64,000 nt of DNA from Salipiger sp. CCB-MM3 (GCF_001687105.1 NZ_CP014595.1:1302001-1366000), one strand, 5' to 3'; positions 35,596 to 45,605 are shown, counted from the first letter of the stretch. Numbers and translations are program-made. The notes: a model not told the origin generated them from the sequence alone.

Positions 35596-36351
35596 TCAGC
35601 CGGGGAAGAAGGGCAGCTTGCCGCCAAGTTCCGCAAGACGTCCCCAATGCGCGCGATAATCCTCGCTGGCCTTCTGGTAGAAGGCGCTCTGGATGTGCAT
35701 CAGTTCCGCCGGGGTCTTGCAGTGCAGCATCGCATGCTGCGTCGAGACATCCTCGCGCACGCGCTCGGCGGTGAAGCTCTGCATTTCAGCACCGATGTCG
35801 AGCATCGTGTCGACGATCGCCGTGGCGGCATAGGGCTCGAAATTCCAGCTCAGACGGAACTCGCGCTCGCTGGGCGCGGCCGTGGCGGCGGCGGGTTTTG
35901 CGGCGGCAGGTTTCGCAACAGGTTTGGGGGCGGGCTTCGGGGCAGAAGCCTTCACCACAGAGGGTCTGCTGGCCGCGGGTTTCGCAGCTGCAGCGCGCGG
36001 TGCCGGTTTCGGCGTTGCGGGCTTGGGCGATTCGGCGGATTTGGCCGTGCGGCGCGGCGCGGCGCGCGGCTTCGGCGCGGGTTTGGCGGCCGGTTTGGCA
36101 GGGCTCGCAGCCGGGGTCGGCTCCGGAGCGGGCGCTGCCGCGGTCTCGGCCTTGGGGGCCTCTTTGGGGGCCTCGGGCGCTGCTGCGGTCGTGGGCTTCG
36201 GCGCCTCAGGTGTCTCTTTTACAACGGAAGTTGTCGTCTTGGCGTCAGACGCGGCGGCGGCCTTCACCGGGCTGCGGCGGCGGGTCGTGCTGCCCCGCGA
36301 CGTGGTCGACTTGGCACGCGTGGTGGTCTTGCGGGGGGTCGAATTATCCAT
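35596..36351 (-). CDS. Phasin family protein with Ala/Lys/Pro-rich N-terminal tail
   Basis: A 251-residue protein in two parts. Residues 1 to about 160 are a low-complexity, strongly basic Ala/Pro/Lys/Thr sequence with many AKPA- and KPAPKP-like repeats, similar to histone H1 tails. Residues 165-251 form a helical phasin-like domain (ATAIVDTMLDIGAEMQSFTAERVREDVSTQ and so on). It lies convergent to phaC, which supports a granule role. In PhaF-type proteins a histone-like tail binds DNA and tethers granules to the nucleoid, but there the tail is C-terminal; here it is N-terminal. Confidence 0.82.
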   Translation of the reverse strand: MDNSTPRKTTTRAKSTTSRGSTTRRRSPVKAAAASDAKTTTSVVKETPEAPKPTTAAAPEAPKEAPKAETAAAPAPEPTPAASPAKPAAKPAPKPRAAPRRTAKSAESPKPATPKPAPRAAAAKPAASRPSVVKASAPKPAPKPVAKPAAAKPAAATAAPSEREFRLSWNFEPYAATAIVDTMLDIGAEMQSFTAERVREDVSTQHAMLHCKTPAELMHIQSAFYQKASEDYRAHWGRLAELGGKLPFFPG

Positions 36352-36403
36352 GTCTGGGCTCCTTCCAAGCAGGATAGTACAGGCCCACCCTTACCACAGG
36401 TGA

Positions 36404-36439
36404 GGCCCGAGCGGGACGCTGCACGTCCCGCTCAGGGCC
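36404..36439 (-). terminator. Long hairpin after the aminotransferase gene
   Basis: A 10-bp perfect stem (GAGCGGGACG with CGTCCCGCTC, loop CTGCA) extends through a one-base bulge into GGCCC/GGGCC. It starts 7 bases after the aminotransferase stop on the minus strand, so it likely ends the polyamine operon, although no T-run follows. Confidence 0.6.
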
Positions 36440-36445
36440 AATTTG

Positions 36446-37810
36446 TCACAGGCTGCTCTGCAATGCAGCAATGCTCTCCTTCAGGATGTCCGCAACCCGG
36501 TCGATCATCGCCTCATCCATGATCAGCGTCGGCGAGAGGATCAGGATATTGCCCAGAGGCCGCGCGATGAGCCCGCGCTTCTGCGCTTCGCGGGCGATCC
36601 GCAGGCCGATCATCTCTTCGGGCGCGAAGGGCTCTTTGGTCTCTTTGTTCTTCACGAACTCGATGCCCATCATGAAGTGGCTGCCGCGCACTTCGCCGAC
36701 GATGTCGAACTCTTCGAGCTGGCGCAGCAGCCCCTCGAACCGCTTGCCGGTCACCTGCACACGCTGCGGGATCTGATCCCGTTCCATCAGCGCGATATTG
36801 GCGAGCCCCGCGGCGGCGGCGGCGGGATGACCCGAATAGGTCATGCCATGGAAGAACATGCCGCCGGGCCCCGAGATCACCTCGTGGATCTCGTCCGACA
36901 TGATCGTCGCCGAGAGCGGCTGATAGCCCGAGGTGAGCCCCTTGGCCGTGTTGATGATGTCGGGCTGCACGCCGAAGACTTCCTTCGAGGCGAAGAAATG
37001 CCCGAGCCGGCCAAAGGCGGTGACCACCTCGTCGGTCACATATTTGATGTCATGCGCACGGCAGATCGCGGCCATCTCGGCGTGATAGCCCTCGGGCGGG
37101 ACGATGACGCCGCCCGCGCCCATGATCGGCTCTGCCACCATGCAGGCGATGGTCTCGGCGCCGTAATGCGTGATCGTGTCAAGCAGGTCCTGCTTGAGGG
37201 CTTCGAGGAATTCCGCCTCGGTCATCTCGGGTGCCTCGCGCCACTGGTGCGGGCAGCGCAGGTGGTGCACCCATTCCCCGGATTTGCCCCAGCCCTCGGA
37301 GTAGCCGGGCGTGGTCATCGCGACGGTGAGGTTGGTCGAGCCATGGTAGGCCCCATGGCGGCACAGGATGCGCTTCTTCTGCGGCTGGCCAAGGCGGTTG
37401 TAGTAATGGTGCAGGATGCGGATCGCGGTCTCATTGGCGACCGAGCCGGAATTGCCGAAATGCACCTTGTTAAGGTTGCCCGGCGCCAGTTCCGCAAGCT
37501 TCACCGCCAGCGCTGCAGCAGTGGGATGGGTGAAATTGTAAAAGGTCGAGTAGAAGTCGAGCGTGTTCAGCTGCTCGGTGATCGCGTCGATGATCTCGGT
37601 CCGCCGGTGTCCGGCGTTGACGCACCACAGCCCGCCGATGCCGTCGATCAGCTCGTTGCCCTCGCTGTCGCGCACCATGGCGCCCTTGGCACTGACGATG
37701 ACCGTGCGCGCGCCCGACTGCTTGAGCGCGTTCAGGTCGGCCCAGCTCTGCACGAGGTTGGTGTCGGCGGTGAGCACGCCATCGGTGGAAATGTCGAGAT
37801 CGAGCGACAT
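36446..37810 (-). CDS. Class III aminotransferase, probably polyamine/omega-amine:pyruvate type
   Basis: A 454-residue PLP-dependent transaminase. LIDGIGGLWCVNAGHRR near residue 55, FGNSGSVANETAIRI near 120, HGAYHGST near 150, and the PLP lysine Lys290 in NTAKGLTSGYQPL match the class III omega-aminotransferases (SpuC-like). It is the last gene of the minus-strand unit that encodes a spermidine/putrescine-type ABC importer and a nitrilase-family amidase, so the likely job is transfer of the terminal amino group of putrescine or a related amine to pyruvate. The substrate is inferred from context. Confidence 0.88.
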   Translation of the reverse strand: MSLDLDISTDGVLTADTNLVQSWADLNALKQSGARTVIVSAKGAMVRDSEGNELIDGIGGLWCVNAGHRRTEIIDAITEQLNTLDFYSTFYNFTHPTAAALAVKLAELAPGNLNKVHFGNSGSVANETAIRILHHYYNRLGQPQKKRILCRHGAYHGSTNLTVAMTTPGYSEGWGKSGEWVHHLRCPHQWREAPEMTEAEFLEALKQDLLDTITHYGAETIACMVAEPIMGAGGVIVPPEGYHAEMAAICRAHDIKYVTDEVVTAFGRLGHFFASKEVFGVQPDIINTAKGLTSGYQPLSATIMSDEIHEVISGPGGMFFHGMTYSGHPAAAAAGLANIALMERDQIPQRVQVTGKRFEGLLRQLEEFDIVGEVRGSHFMMGIEFVKNKETKEPFAPEEMIGLRIAREAQKRGLIARPLGNILILSPTLIMDEAMIDRVADILKESIAALQSSL

Positions 37811-37813
37811 GGG

Positions 37814-38575
37814 TTAGACCTCCCTGAAGTCCTGAAGTTGTGTAGAGCGAAGACCGGGCGCGATAGGCGTCCCGACCTCGGCGATGAGCAGCGTTTCGGC
37901 GGTTCCGGCGCTGGCGAGGGGCCGCGCGTCCGGTCCGGCGATCAGGGACTCTCCGCCAAAGGAGAGCCCGGCATCGGTGCCGCAGAAATTGACGTAGGCA
38001 ATCGTCACACCCACTTCGGCCGCGCGCGCAGGCACGAAGACGCGGGACACATGTTCGAACCCAACCGGGTTCGCGGTCGGCACAAGGATCAGCTCGGCCC
38101 CGCGCTCCGCCAGCGCCTTCACATGCGCGGCAAACTCGACGTCGTAGCAGATCAGCATGGCGGCGCGCAGGCCTTCCAGCTCGAACAGGCAATAGTCGGA
38201 GCCGGGCGCGAAGCTGGCCTTCTCCATCGGCCCGAACAGCTGGATCTTGCGGTAGTGGCCCAGCTCGGTGCCATCGGCGTCCCAGCAGGTGGCGGCGTTG
38301 TAGACCAGATCGCCGTCACGTTCGGCCCAACCGACGCAGAGCCCGCAGCCCGCCGCGCGCGCAAGGCCCGACAGGCGCACGCTCCAGTCGCCGCCGCGGG
38401 GCTGGGACAACGCGCCATGCAACTCGGGCTGGTTGTAACCGGGCAGGAACAGCTCGGGCGCGACGAGCATCCGCGCCCCCGCCGCCGCAGCTGCCTCCAG
38501 CTGGGCACCGAGGCGGGAGATCCCCGCCTCGATGTCGCCGCCAATGGGCGGCCCCTGATAAAGGGCGAGCTTCAT
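37814..38575 (-). CDS. Carbon-nitrogen hydrolase (nitrilase superfamily amidase)
   Basis: A 253-residue protein with the complete nitrilase-superfamily triad: Glu41 (VAPELFLPGY), Lys110 (HYRKIQLFGP) and Cys143 (LICYDVEF). It cleaves a C-N bond in an amide or carbamoyl compound. Between a polyamine-type binding protein and an aminotransferase, candidates are N-carbamoylputrescine hydrolysis or deamidation of a polyamine catabolite (inference). The ATG at 38575 is preferred; a GTG at 38581 overlapping the upstream stop is possible. It ends 3 bases before the aminotransferase start. Confidence 0.87.
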   Translation of the reverse strand: MKLALYQGPPIGGDIEAGISRLGAQLEAAAAAGARMLVAPELFLPGYNQPELHGALSQPRGGDWSVRLSGLARAAGCGLCVGWAERDGDLVYNAATCWDADGTELGHYRKIQLFGPMEKASFAPGSDYCLFELEGLRAAMLICYDVEFAAHVKALAERGAELILVPTANPVGFEHVSRVFVPARAAEVGVTIAYVNFCGTDAGLSFGGESLIAGPDARPLASAGTAETLLIAEVGTPIAPGLRSTQLQDFREV

Positions 38576-38577
38576 CG

Positions 38578-39603
38578 TCACTTCTTCAGGTTGGTCCAGA
38601 TCGCGTCGTACATCTCCTGCACGTCCTGCGCGCAGGCCTCCACGAAGACACCCTTCACGTCCGCAGGCGGGTTCGACTCGGGCGAATTGGCGACCTCGGG
38701 GTCGAGGAACTCTTCGACGCCCTTCACGCCCGCGGTGTATTGCGCGTAATTGGTGACCGCCGCGGCATTTTCGGGCTCGAGCAGGAAGTCCATGAACTTC
38801 AGCGCGTTCTCGCGGTTCGGCGCGTCCTTCAGCAGCACGACGTTGTCCATCCAGACGATCATGCCCTCTTTCGGGAAGACATACTCGATGGGTGCGCCCT
38901 CGGCGCGGGCCTTGGCCGAGAAGCCCGACCAGATCATGCCAGCCGCCGCATCGCCCGAGACCAGCACGTCCTTGGCGACGTCAGAGCCGAAGCTCGCCCA
39001 ATCGGGCTTGGCGGCCTGCACCAGCGCGTTGAGCGCCTTCAGCTGCTCGCGGTCCGAGCTGCACTGCGGGATGCCCAGATAGAGCGAGGCCAGCGTCAGC
39101 GTCTCGCCCGAGGTGTCGAGCACGTTGATCTTGCCCTTCAGTTCCGCCGGTGGCTCGAAGATCAGCGACAGGCTGTCGAGCGGGCCGTCATAGACCTCTT
39201 TGTTCACCGAGAAGGAGGTCGAGCCCCACTGATAGGGGATCGAAGACTTGCGGCCCGGGTCGAAGTCGACGTCCAGCCACTTGTCTTCGATGTTGCCGAA
39301 GTTGCTAAGCTCGCCCGGCTCGAAGGTGTCGAGCATGCCCTCGTCGCCCATGATCTTGACCATATAGTCGCCGGGCACGGCCAGATCGTAGCTGCCCATC
39401 TTGCCCGCCTTCAGCGCCGCCAGCAGCGCCTCGTTGCTGTCGAAAGTGTCCATGGTCACTTCGACGTCATACTCCTCGGCGAATTTGTCGAGCAATTCCT
39501 GCGGGATGTACTCGAACCAGTGGTAGAGCGAGAGCTTGCCTTCGGCGCTTGCGCCGGTTGCCAGCGACAGCGCCAGCACGGATGTGGTGAGGAAGGTCTT
39601 CAT
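38578..39603 (-). CDS. Spermidine/putrescine-type ABC transporter substrate-binding protein
   Basis: A 341-residue periplasmic protein with a signal peptide (MKTFLTTSVLALSLATGASA). KLSLYHWFEYIPQELLDKF resembles the PotD/PotF N-terminus (N-W-x-x-Y/E); YDLAVPGDYMVKIM near residue 80 and IPYQWGSTSFSVN near 125 are further family blocks. It captures a polyamine or similar cation for the two permeases and ATPase encoded upstream. The ATG at 39603 is fixed by the signal peptide. It is the fourth gene of the unit. Confidence 0.9.
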   Translation of the reverse strand: MKTFLTTSVLALSLATGASAEGKLSLYHWFEYIPQELLDKFAEEYDVEVTMDTFDSNEALLAALKAGKMGSYDLAVPGDYMVKIMGDEGMLDTFEPGELSNFGNIEDKWLDVDFDPGRKSSIPYQWGSTSFSVNKEVYDGPLDSLSLIFEPPAELKGKINVLDTSGETLTLASLYLGIPQCSSDREQLKALNALVQAAKPDWASFGSDVAKDVLVSGDAAAGMIWSGFSAKARAEGAPIEYVFPKEGMIVWMDNVVLLKDAPNRENALKFMDFLLEPENAAAVTNYAQYTAGVKGVEEFLDPEVANSPESNPPADVKGVFVEACAQDVQEMYDAIWTNLKK

Positions 39604-39646
39604 GTCAGGATCTCCGCTGTTGGTCTGTTGGATGTTTTCTTGATTT

Positions 39647-40456
39647 TTATCGTTTCGATTGCCCCGCCCGCCCGATGATCCAGGAAAGCGTGACGAAGAC
39701 CACCGAGACCCCCAGAAGCAGGGTCGATATGGCCATGATGTTGGGCTTGATGCCCTGTTTGACCGATCCAAAGATCGCCGTGGGCAGAGTCTCGACCCCT
39801 GCGCCTTTGACGAAATTCGTGATCAGGAAGTCGTCGAGCGAGATAATGAACGCCAAGAGGAACCCCGAGAGGATCCCCGGCACCATCAGCGGCAGCAGCA
39901 CCAGCCGGAACGCCTTCCAGGGGGTGGCGTAAAGGTCCATCGCTGCCTGCTCGTACATGTCCGGCACGCTCTGCATCCGCGCCGAGATCGGCAGATAGGC
40001 AAAGGGGATGCAAAACACGACATGGGCGAGGAAGATGGTCAGCAGCCCGGTCTGAAAGCCGATGGTGATGAAGAACACCAGCGAGGCCACGGCGGTGACG
40101 ATCTCGGGCACCATGAGCGGCAGGTTGATTAGCGCGAGGCTGGCGGTCTTGCCCTTGAAGCGCCCGGCCCGGTTCATCGCGACGGCGGCGGCGGTGGCAA
40201 TCAGCGTCGCGCAGATCGCCGCCCCGATGGCGATGGTAAAGCTGTTGATCGCCGCGTCGCGGAACTTCGGCGCCTCGGGGCCGGTGAAGACATCCACGTA
40301 CCACTTCAGCGAGAAGCCGCCCCAGCGGGTGATCGAAGTGCTGTCGTTGAAACTGTAGATCGCGACGATCACCAGCGGCGCATAGAGCACGAAAAGGCAG
40401 AGCCATGTGATCGCGCGAAAGCCGGTGAAGCGGCGCAGGTCGACGGGTTTGGCCAT
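39647..40456 (-). CDS. Spermidine/putrescine-type ABC transporter permease (PotI/PotC-like)
   Basis: A 269-residue permease starting [10 protein letters not shown] at 40456. There are six membrane segments; the first is [22 protein letters not shown] and the motif [18 protein letters not shown] follows, as in PotC/PotI. The coupling loop is [22 protein letters not shown] near residue 175. An in-frame upstream extension would run through the palindromic element and is rejected. The unusually long 214-base gap to the preceding permease gene contains that element. Confidence 0.92.
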   Translation of the reverse strand: MAKPVDLRRFTGFRAITWLCLFVLYAPLVIVAIYSFNDSTSITRWGGFSLKWYVDVFTGPEAPKFRDAAINSFTIAIGAAICATLIATAAAVAMNRAGRFKGKTASLALINLPLMVPEIVTAVASLVFFITIGFQTGLLTIFLAHVVFCIPFAYLPISARMQSVPDMYEQAAMDLYATPWKAFRLVLLPLMVPGILSGFLLAFIISLDDFLITNFVKGAGVETLPTAIFGSVKQGIKPNIMAISTLLLGVSVVFVTLSWIIGRAGQSKR

Positions 40457-40484
40457 CAGAACGCCCCCCCGAGTTGCATGCGGA

Positions 40485-40618
40485 GGGCCGCGCCCGACCC
40501 TGGGAGGGCGCTTTGCAACGACTGTGGCAGGCGCTTTATCCCGTAAGCCCGAACGCTCTGCGAGCGGCAAACGGCATCGCAAGATGCGCCCTCCCGTGGG
40601 GAGGGTCGGGCGCGGCCC
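40485..40618. mobile_element. 134-bp element with long terminal inverted repeats (MITE/REP-like)
   Basis: The left arm (40485-40511) starts GGGCCGCGCCCGACCCT and ends GGGAGGGCGC. The right arm (40586-40618) starts GCGCCCTCCC and ends AGGGTCGGGCGCGGCCC. They are exact reverse complements apart from a few bases (GTGGGG) present only in the right arm. The 74-base centre encodes nothing convincing. It interrupts an otherwise tightly packed transporter operon. Confidence 0.7.
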
Positions 40619-40670
40619 GGGGCTGGTCGCCCCGCGCCAAGAAGACGGACAAGTTGCACCAGAGCCGCCA

Positions 40671-41587
40671 TCACCGCTCCCCCTTCGTCTGCGCCCGCGC
40701 GTGGATCAGCAGCACGCCCATGACGATGGTCAGCAGGATCATCGAGGCCGCCGCCCCGAACGGCCAGTTGCCAGCCGCGCCCTTGAACTGCTCTTCGATC
40801 AGCGAGCCGATCATGAAGGTTTTGGCCCCGCCCAGCAGGTCCGGCGCAAGGAACGCCCCCAGCGACGGCACGAAGACGAGGATGCAGCCCGCCACAATCC
40901 CCGGTTTCACCACCGGCAGGATCACCAGCCGCAGCGTCTGCCAACTGCTGGCGTAAAGATCCGCCGCCGCCTCCGACAGCGAGAAGTCATAGCGCTCCAC
41001 CGCGGCGTAGATCGGCAGCACCATGAACGGCAGGTAGCTGTAGAAAAGCCCCAGCTGCACGGCGAAATTGGTGTTCACCAGCGCCAGCGGCGCGTCGATG
41101 ACCCCCAGCGCCAGCAGAAACTCGTTCAGCGGGCCGGTATCGCGGATCAGGAACTTCATCGACACCGTGCGGATGAGCAGGTTCACCCAATAAGGCACGG
41201 TGATCAGGAACAGCCAGACCGAGCGTTCCTTGGCCGCGCGGGTGGCGATGAACCACGCCGTGGGAAAGCCGATCAGCAGGCACAGCACCGTGGCCAGCCC
41301 CGCCTGCCAGATCGAGCGCCAGAAGATGCCGATATAGGTCCACTCGATGCTCGGCGGCTCGTCCCCGAACAGCCCGCGATTGAGGAAGAACTGATCGTAG
41401 GCGGCCCATGTGAATTCCCAGATGACGCCGCCGCGGAACTCTTTGGTGAGGAAAGAGTAAACCGCCATGATCCCCACCGGCATCACCAGAAAGATGCCGA
41501 TGAACACCCACGCCGGAAGCAGCAGCTTCGGCCCGTTGCCCTTGTAGATCTCGGAATTGGAAGCGCCCGCCGGCGCGCCGCCCGCCA

Positions 41588-41588
<1 letters not shown>
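40671..41588 (-). CDS. Spermidine/putrescine-type ABC transporter permease (PotH/PotB-like)
   Basis: A 305-residue permease. [27 protein letters not shown] is the first helix. [11 protein letters not shown] near residue 125, [19 protein letters not shown] near 160-178 and the coupling loop [25 protein letters not shown] near 230 are typical of PotB/PotH. Its start touches the end of the ATPase gene (shared base), so the two are coupled. With the PotI-like protein it forms the transmembrane channel. Confidence 0.92.
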
Positions 41589-42673
<1,085 letters not shown>

Positions 42674-42732
42674 CGAATCTCCTTGCCTATACCCCCGGTT
42701 TCTGGAGGATCACGCTAAGAACTGGCCGATCA

Positions 42733-42748
42733 GGGGGTATATACCCCC
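42733..42748. promoter_or_regulatory. Perfect 16-bp palindrome in the polyamine/LuxR divergent region
   Basis: GGGGGTATATACCCCC lies just upstream of the LuxR gene's ribosome binding site. A half-site TATACCCCC recurs at 42688-42696, next to the ATPase start. The position suits an operator controlling both directions. Confidence 0.6.
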
Positions 42749-42759
42749 AAGGAGGTATG

Positions 42760-43551
42760 ATGCTGCAGCTGCCGAACTCCGCCGAGGCCCATCTGGGGCG
42801 CACCATCGCGGCCCTTGGGGACGAGGATTTCCCCGCCGCTCTCTACTTGTGGTTGTCGCGCAGCTTCGAGATCGACAACACCACGATGCTCGCCTATTTC
42901 CAGTCCCGAAAGCCACAGGTTCTGTTCACGCAGTCGCGCGAAAAGCGGGTGCATGAACGTCTGGAAGAGGATTATCTTTCAGGGGCTTACCTGCTCGACC
43001 CCTTCCACGACCTGCACGTGCGAAAGGTCCCCGCCGGGCTCTATCGGCTGCGCGACATCGCCCCCGATGCCTTCCTGAGAAACGAGTATTTCGCGGCCTA
43101 TTACCAGCGCACCACACTGATCGACGAGATCGCCTATGTGGCTTACCCGGCCGAGGGGGTATCCGTGCATGTCTGCCTTGGGCGCGACGCCTCTTCGAGG
43201 CAGAGCTTTTCCGCACGCGACCTGGACTATGCCCAAAAAATAGCCCCGATTGCCTGCGGATTGTGCGAAAAGCAATGGTCGAGCCTGTCGTCCTCTGGCG
43301 ACTACACCGACGCTGCCGTAACCGGGCGGCTGATCGCCTCCCTGCAGAGCCGACACGGCATCAGTCTCAGCCCGCGGCAGGCCGAAGTGGCGCTGCTGAT
43401 CCTGCGGGGACACAGCACCGTGTCGATTGCCCTGCGGCTGGAGATCAGCCCGCAGACGGTGAAGGTCTTTCGCAAGCAGCTCTACCGCAAATGCGGCATC
43501 TCCTCTCAGGGCGAGCTGTTCTCGCTGATCCTGCCGCTGCTGTCGGACTAG
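42760..43551 (+). CDS. LuxR-family transcriptional regulator
   Basis: A 263-residue protein. The C-terminal LuxR/FixJ helix-turn-helix is clear (SPRQAEVALLILRGHSTVSI, then SPQTVKVFRKQLYRKCGI, residues about 200-250). The N-terminal 190 residues form a sensory domain with no recognised autoinducer motif. AAGGAGGT (42749-42756) is a perfect ribosome binding site; the second of two adjacent ATGs (42760) has better spacing. It diverges from the polyamine operon, so it is the likely local regulator, perhaps responding to an amine. Its stop shares CTAG with the convergent GST gene. Confidence 0.88.
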   Translation: MLQLPNSAEAHLGRTIAALGDEDFPAALYLWLSRSFEIDNTTMLAYFQSRKPQVLFTQSREKRVHERLEEDYLSGAYLLDPFHDLHVRKVPAGLYRLRDIAPDAFLRNEYFAAYYQRTTLIDEIAYVAYPAEGVSVHVCLGRDASSRQSFSARDLDYAQKIAPIACGLCEKQWSSLSSSGDYTDAAVTGRLIASLQSRHGISLSPRQAEVALLILRGHSTVSIALRLEISPQTVKVFRKQLYRKCGISSQGELFSLILPLLSD

Positions 43552-44174
43552 GCGGGCTGGGGCTGCGGAAAGAACACTTCGGCGGTCTTCATGCCGGGCA
43601 GCGCCTGCATCCGGTCGATCCATGTCGCCATGGATGCCGAGGGGGTGACACCGGCCTTCTCGAGCCACTGGACATACCCCCAGATCGCGCAATCGCCGAG
43701 GCCCGGCGCTTCGCCGTGGAAGAACGGGCCCTCGCCGAGCAGCCGGTCAAAATTCTCGCGGTCGGTCTCGTAGCGCCCGGTGAGCCATTCCACCGCCCCA
43801 TCCGGAAAGCTGTCCCCGTGGGGACGCCGTGCCTCGGTCAGCTGCGGCAGGCACATGCCGATGCGGTTGGCCTCCCACATCAAAAGCTCCGCGCCGCGGC
43901 GCAGCCCCTCGGGGCTTTCGCCCCCCAGCACGCGCCAGCGCGACGCGATCTCGAGCAGGATCGCGCCCGATTGGGTGAGCGCCGCATCCTCCAGCACCAG
44001 CGCGGGCACCTGCGCCAGCGGACTGGCGGCAAGGAACGCAGGCGGGCGGGTCTCGGGCGCGGCCCAGATGTCGACAAAGACCGTCTCATGCGCGATCCCC
44101 GCCAGTGAGAGCGCCAGCGCCACCTTGCAGGCATGGCCGCTGTCGGGGTGGCCGTAGAGGGTGATCTGCGTCAT
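43548..44174 (-). CDS. Glutathione S-transferase family protein
   Basis: A 208-residue GST-fold protein. The thioredoxin-like N-terminal domain has ITLYGHPDSGHACKVALAL, with Ser/Cys candidates near the active site, and LAQVPALVLEDAALTQSGAIL as the glutathione gamma-Glu site. The helical C-terminal domain has GDCAIWGYVQWLEKAG. It could conjugate or isomerise a glutathione adduct; the substrate is unknown. The ATG at 44174 has AGGA eight bases upstream. It converges with the LuxR gene with a four-base overlap. Confidence 0.85.
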   Translation of the reverse strand: MTQITLYGHPDSGHACKVALALSLAGIAHETVFVDIWAAPETRPPAFLAASPLAQVPALVLEDAALTQSGAILLEIASRWRVLGGESPEGLRRGAELLMWEANRIGMCLPQLTEARRPHGDSFPDGAVEWLTGRYETDRENFDRLLGEGPFFHGEAPGLGDCAIWGYVQWLEKAGVTPSASMATWIDRMQALPGMKTAEVFFPQPQPA

Positions 44175-44383
44175 GTCGGTCATCCTGAGTTTATCCGCGC
44201 CCAGTGTCTGCTGTCCCCGCGGGGACGGTCAAACGCTGTTTGGTGCCTCCCCCGATCACAAAGCTTGATGATCCCCCTGCCGGTGCTGGTTTCTCTTGAC
44301 TGGACTGCGATTTGAGGGCGTGGTGCGCGCCGTCCCGCAACAGTTTCTTAACGCCCCTTGCGGCGTGCCTCTGGAGGCGCTGC

Positions 44384-45538
44384 ATGACCATCCACGACCC
44401 CGCCGCCGAGCTGCGCGCCAACACCGCCGTGCCCTTCGAGGAGGCGCAGGCGATGCCGGTCTCGGTCTATACCTCCGAGAGCTTCCTCGCGCTCGAAGAG
44501 GCGCATGTCTTTGCCAAAAGCTGGCTTTGCGCGGGCCGGACCGACGCGCTGAAGGCGCCGGGCGATTATCTGACGATGGAGATCGCCGGCGAGCCGATCC
44601 TCGTGCTGCGCGACCGCGAGGGCGACCTGCGCGCCATGTCGAACGTCTGCCGCCACCGCATGTCGGTGCTGCTGGAGGGACGCGGCACCACGCGGGTGAT
44701 CACCTGCCCCTATCATGCGTGGAGCTACAACCTCGACGGCACGTTGCGCGGCGCCCCGGCGATGGAGCTCAACAGCAGCTTTTGCAAGGACCAGACCCGG
44801 CTTCCCGCCGTGCGCTGCGTCGACTGGAAGGGCTGGATCATGGTCACGCTCGACCCGGATCTGCCCGAGCCCGCCGAGAGCCTGCCCGAGATGGACGATC
44901 TGGTGGGCTATCTTTGCATGGAGGACTACGTCGAGACCTTCCGCGAAGAGCACCGCTGGGACACCAACTGGAAGATCCTCGCCGAGAATTTCATGGAGAG
45001 CTACCACCTGCCCATGTGCCACGGCGGCACCATCGGCGGGGCGGTGGATCTGCGGAAGATGACCTGTCCGGAGGGATTTGCGGGGTTCAACTACCACCAC
45101 ATCCTGAAGGACGATTCGATCGCCCTGTCGATCGCCCACCCAAGCAACACCGAGCTGCAGGGCGACGAGCGCTACCGGACGTGGCTGCTGTCGGTCTACC
45201 CCGCGCTGCTGATCACCCTGACGCCGGGCTATTTCTGGTATCTCAGCCTCACGCCCGACGGGCCGGGGCACGTGAAGATCCTGTTTGGCGGCGGGCTGCA
45301 CCCGGATTTCGTCGCCGATCCCGAGGCCGCCGCGCATTTCGAGGCGCTGAAGGGTCTGCTCGACGCGGTGAACGACGAGGACCGGGGCTGTACCGAACGG
45401 GTGTGGAAAGGCATGCAATCGCGCTTTGCCAAACCCGGCGCGCTGTCGCATCTCGAACGGCCGAACTTTGAGTTTGCGCGGTGGATCGCGGGGAAGATCC
45501 CCGAGAAGAGCCCCGAAGAGATCCCGGCGGCTGGCTGA
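44384..45538 (+). CDS. Rieske non-heme iron oxygenase, alpha subunit family
   Basis: A 384-residue protein. The N-terminal Rieske domain ligands are Cys89 and His91 (CRHRM) and Cys108 and His111 (CPYHAW). The catalytic domain has ENFMESYHLPMCH near residues 203-215, with the two histidines of the mononuclear iron site. It would use O2 and a separate reductase to hydroxylate or demethylate its substrate. GGAGG lies seven bases before this ATG. No ferredoxin or reductase gene adjoins it. Neighbouring amine genes suggest a quaternary amine or betaine-like substrate, but that is inference only. Confidence 0.88.
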   Translation: MTIHDPAAELRANTAVPFEEAQAMPVSVYTSESFLALEEAHVFAKSWLCAGRTDALKAPGDYLTMEIAGEPILVLRDREGDLRAMSNVCRHRMSVLLEGRGTTRVITCPYHAWSYNLDGTLRGAPAMELNSSFCKDQTRLPAVRCVDWKGWIMVTLDPDLPEPAESLPEMDDLVGYLCMEDYVETFREEHRWDTNWKILAENFMESYHLPMCHGGTIGGAVDLRKMTCPEGFAGFNYHHILKDDSIALSIAHPSNTELQGDERYRTWLLSVYPALLITLTPGYFWYLSLTPDGPGHVKILFGGGLHPDFVADPEAAAHFEALKGLLDAVNDEDRGCTERVWKGMQSRFAKPGALSHLERPNFEFARWIAGKIPEKSPEEIPAAG

Positions 45539-45553
45539 GACCGAGAGGGCGGA

Positions 45554-45605
45554 CCGGGGGTTTCACACCCCCGGACCCCCGTGGGATATTTTCGCCAAGA
45601 GGAAG
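45554..45605 (+). repeat. Dispersed intergenic repeat
   Basis: A hairpin of CCGGGGG and CCCCCGG is followed by the core GATATTTTCGCCAAGAGGAA (45585-45604). It lies in the convergent gap between the Rieske oxygenase and DUF1244 genes. Confidence 0.8.

Noticed and set aside
40457..40582. N-terminal extension of the PotI-like permease through the palindromic element
   Set aside because: The extension is low-complexity repeat sequence and the usual permease start is at 40456.
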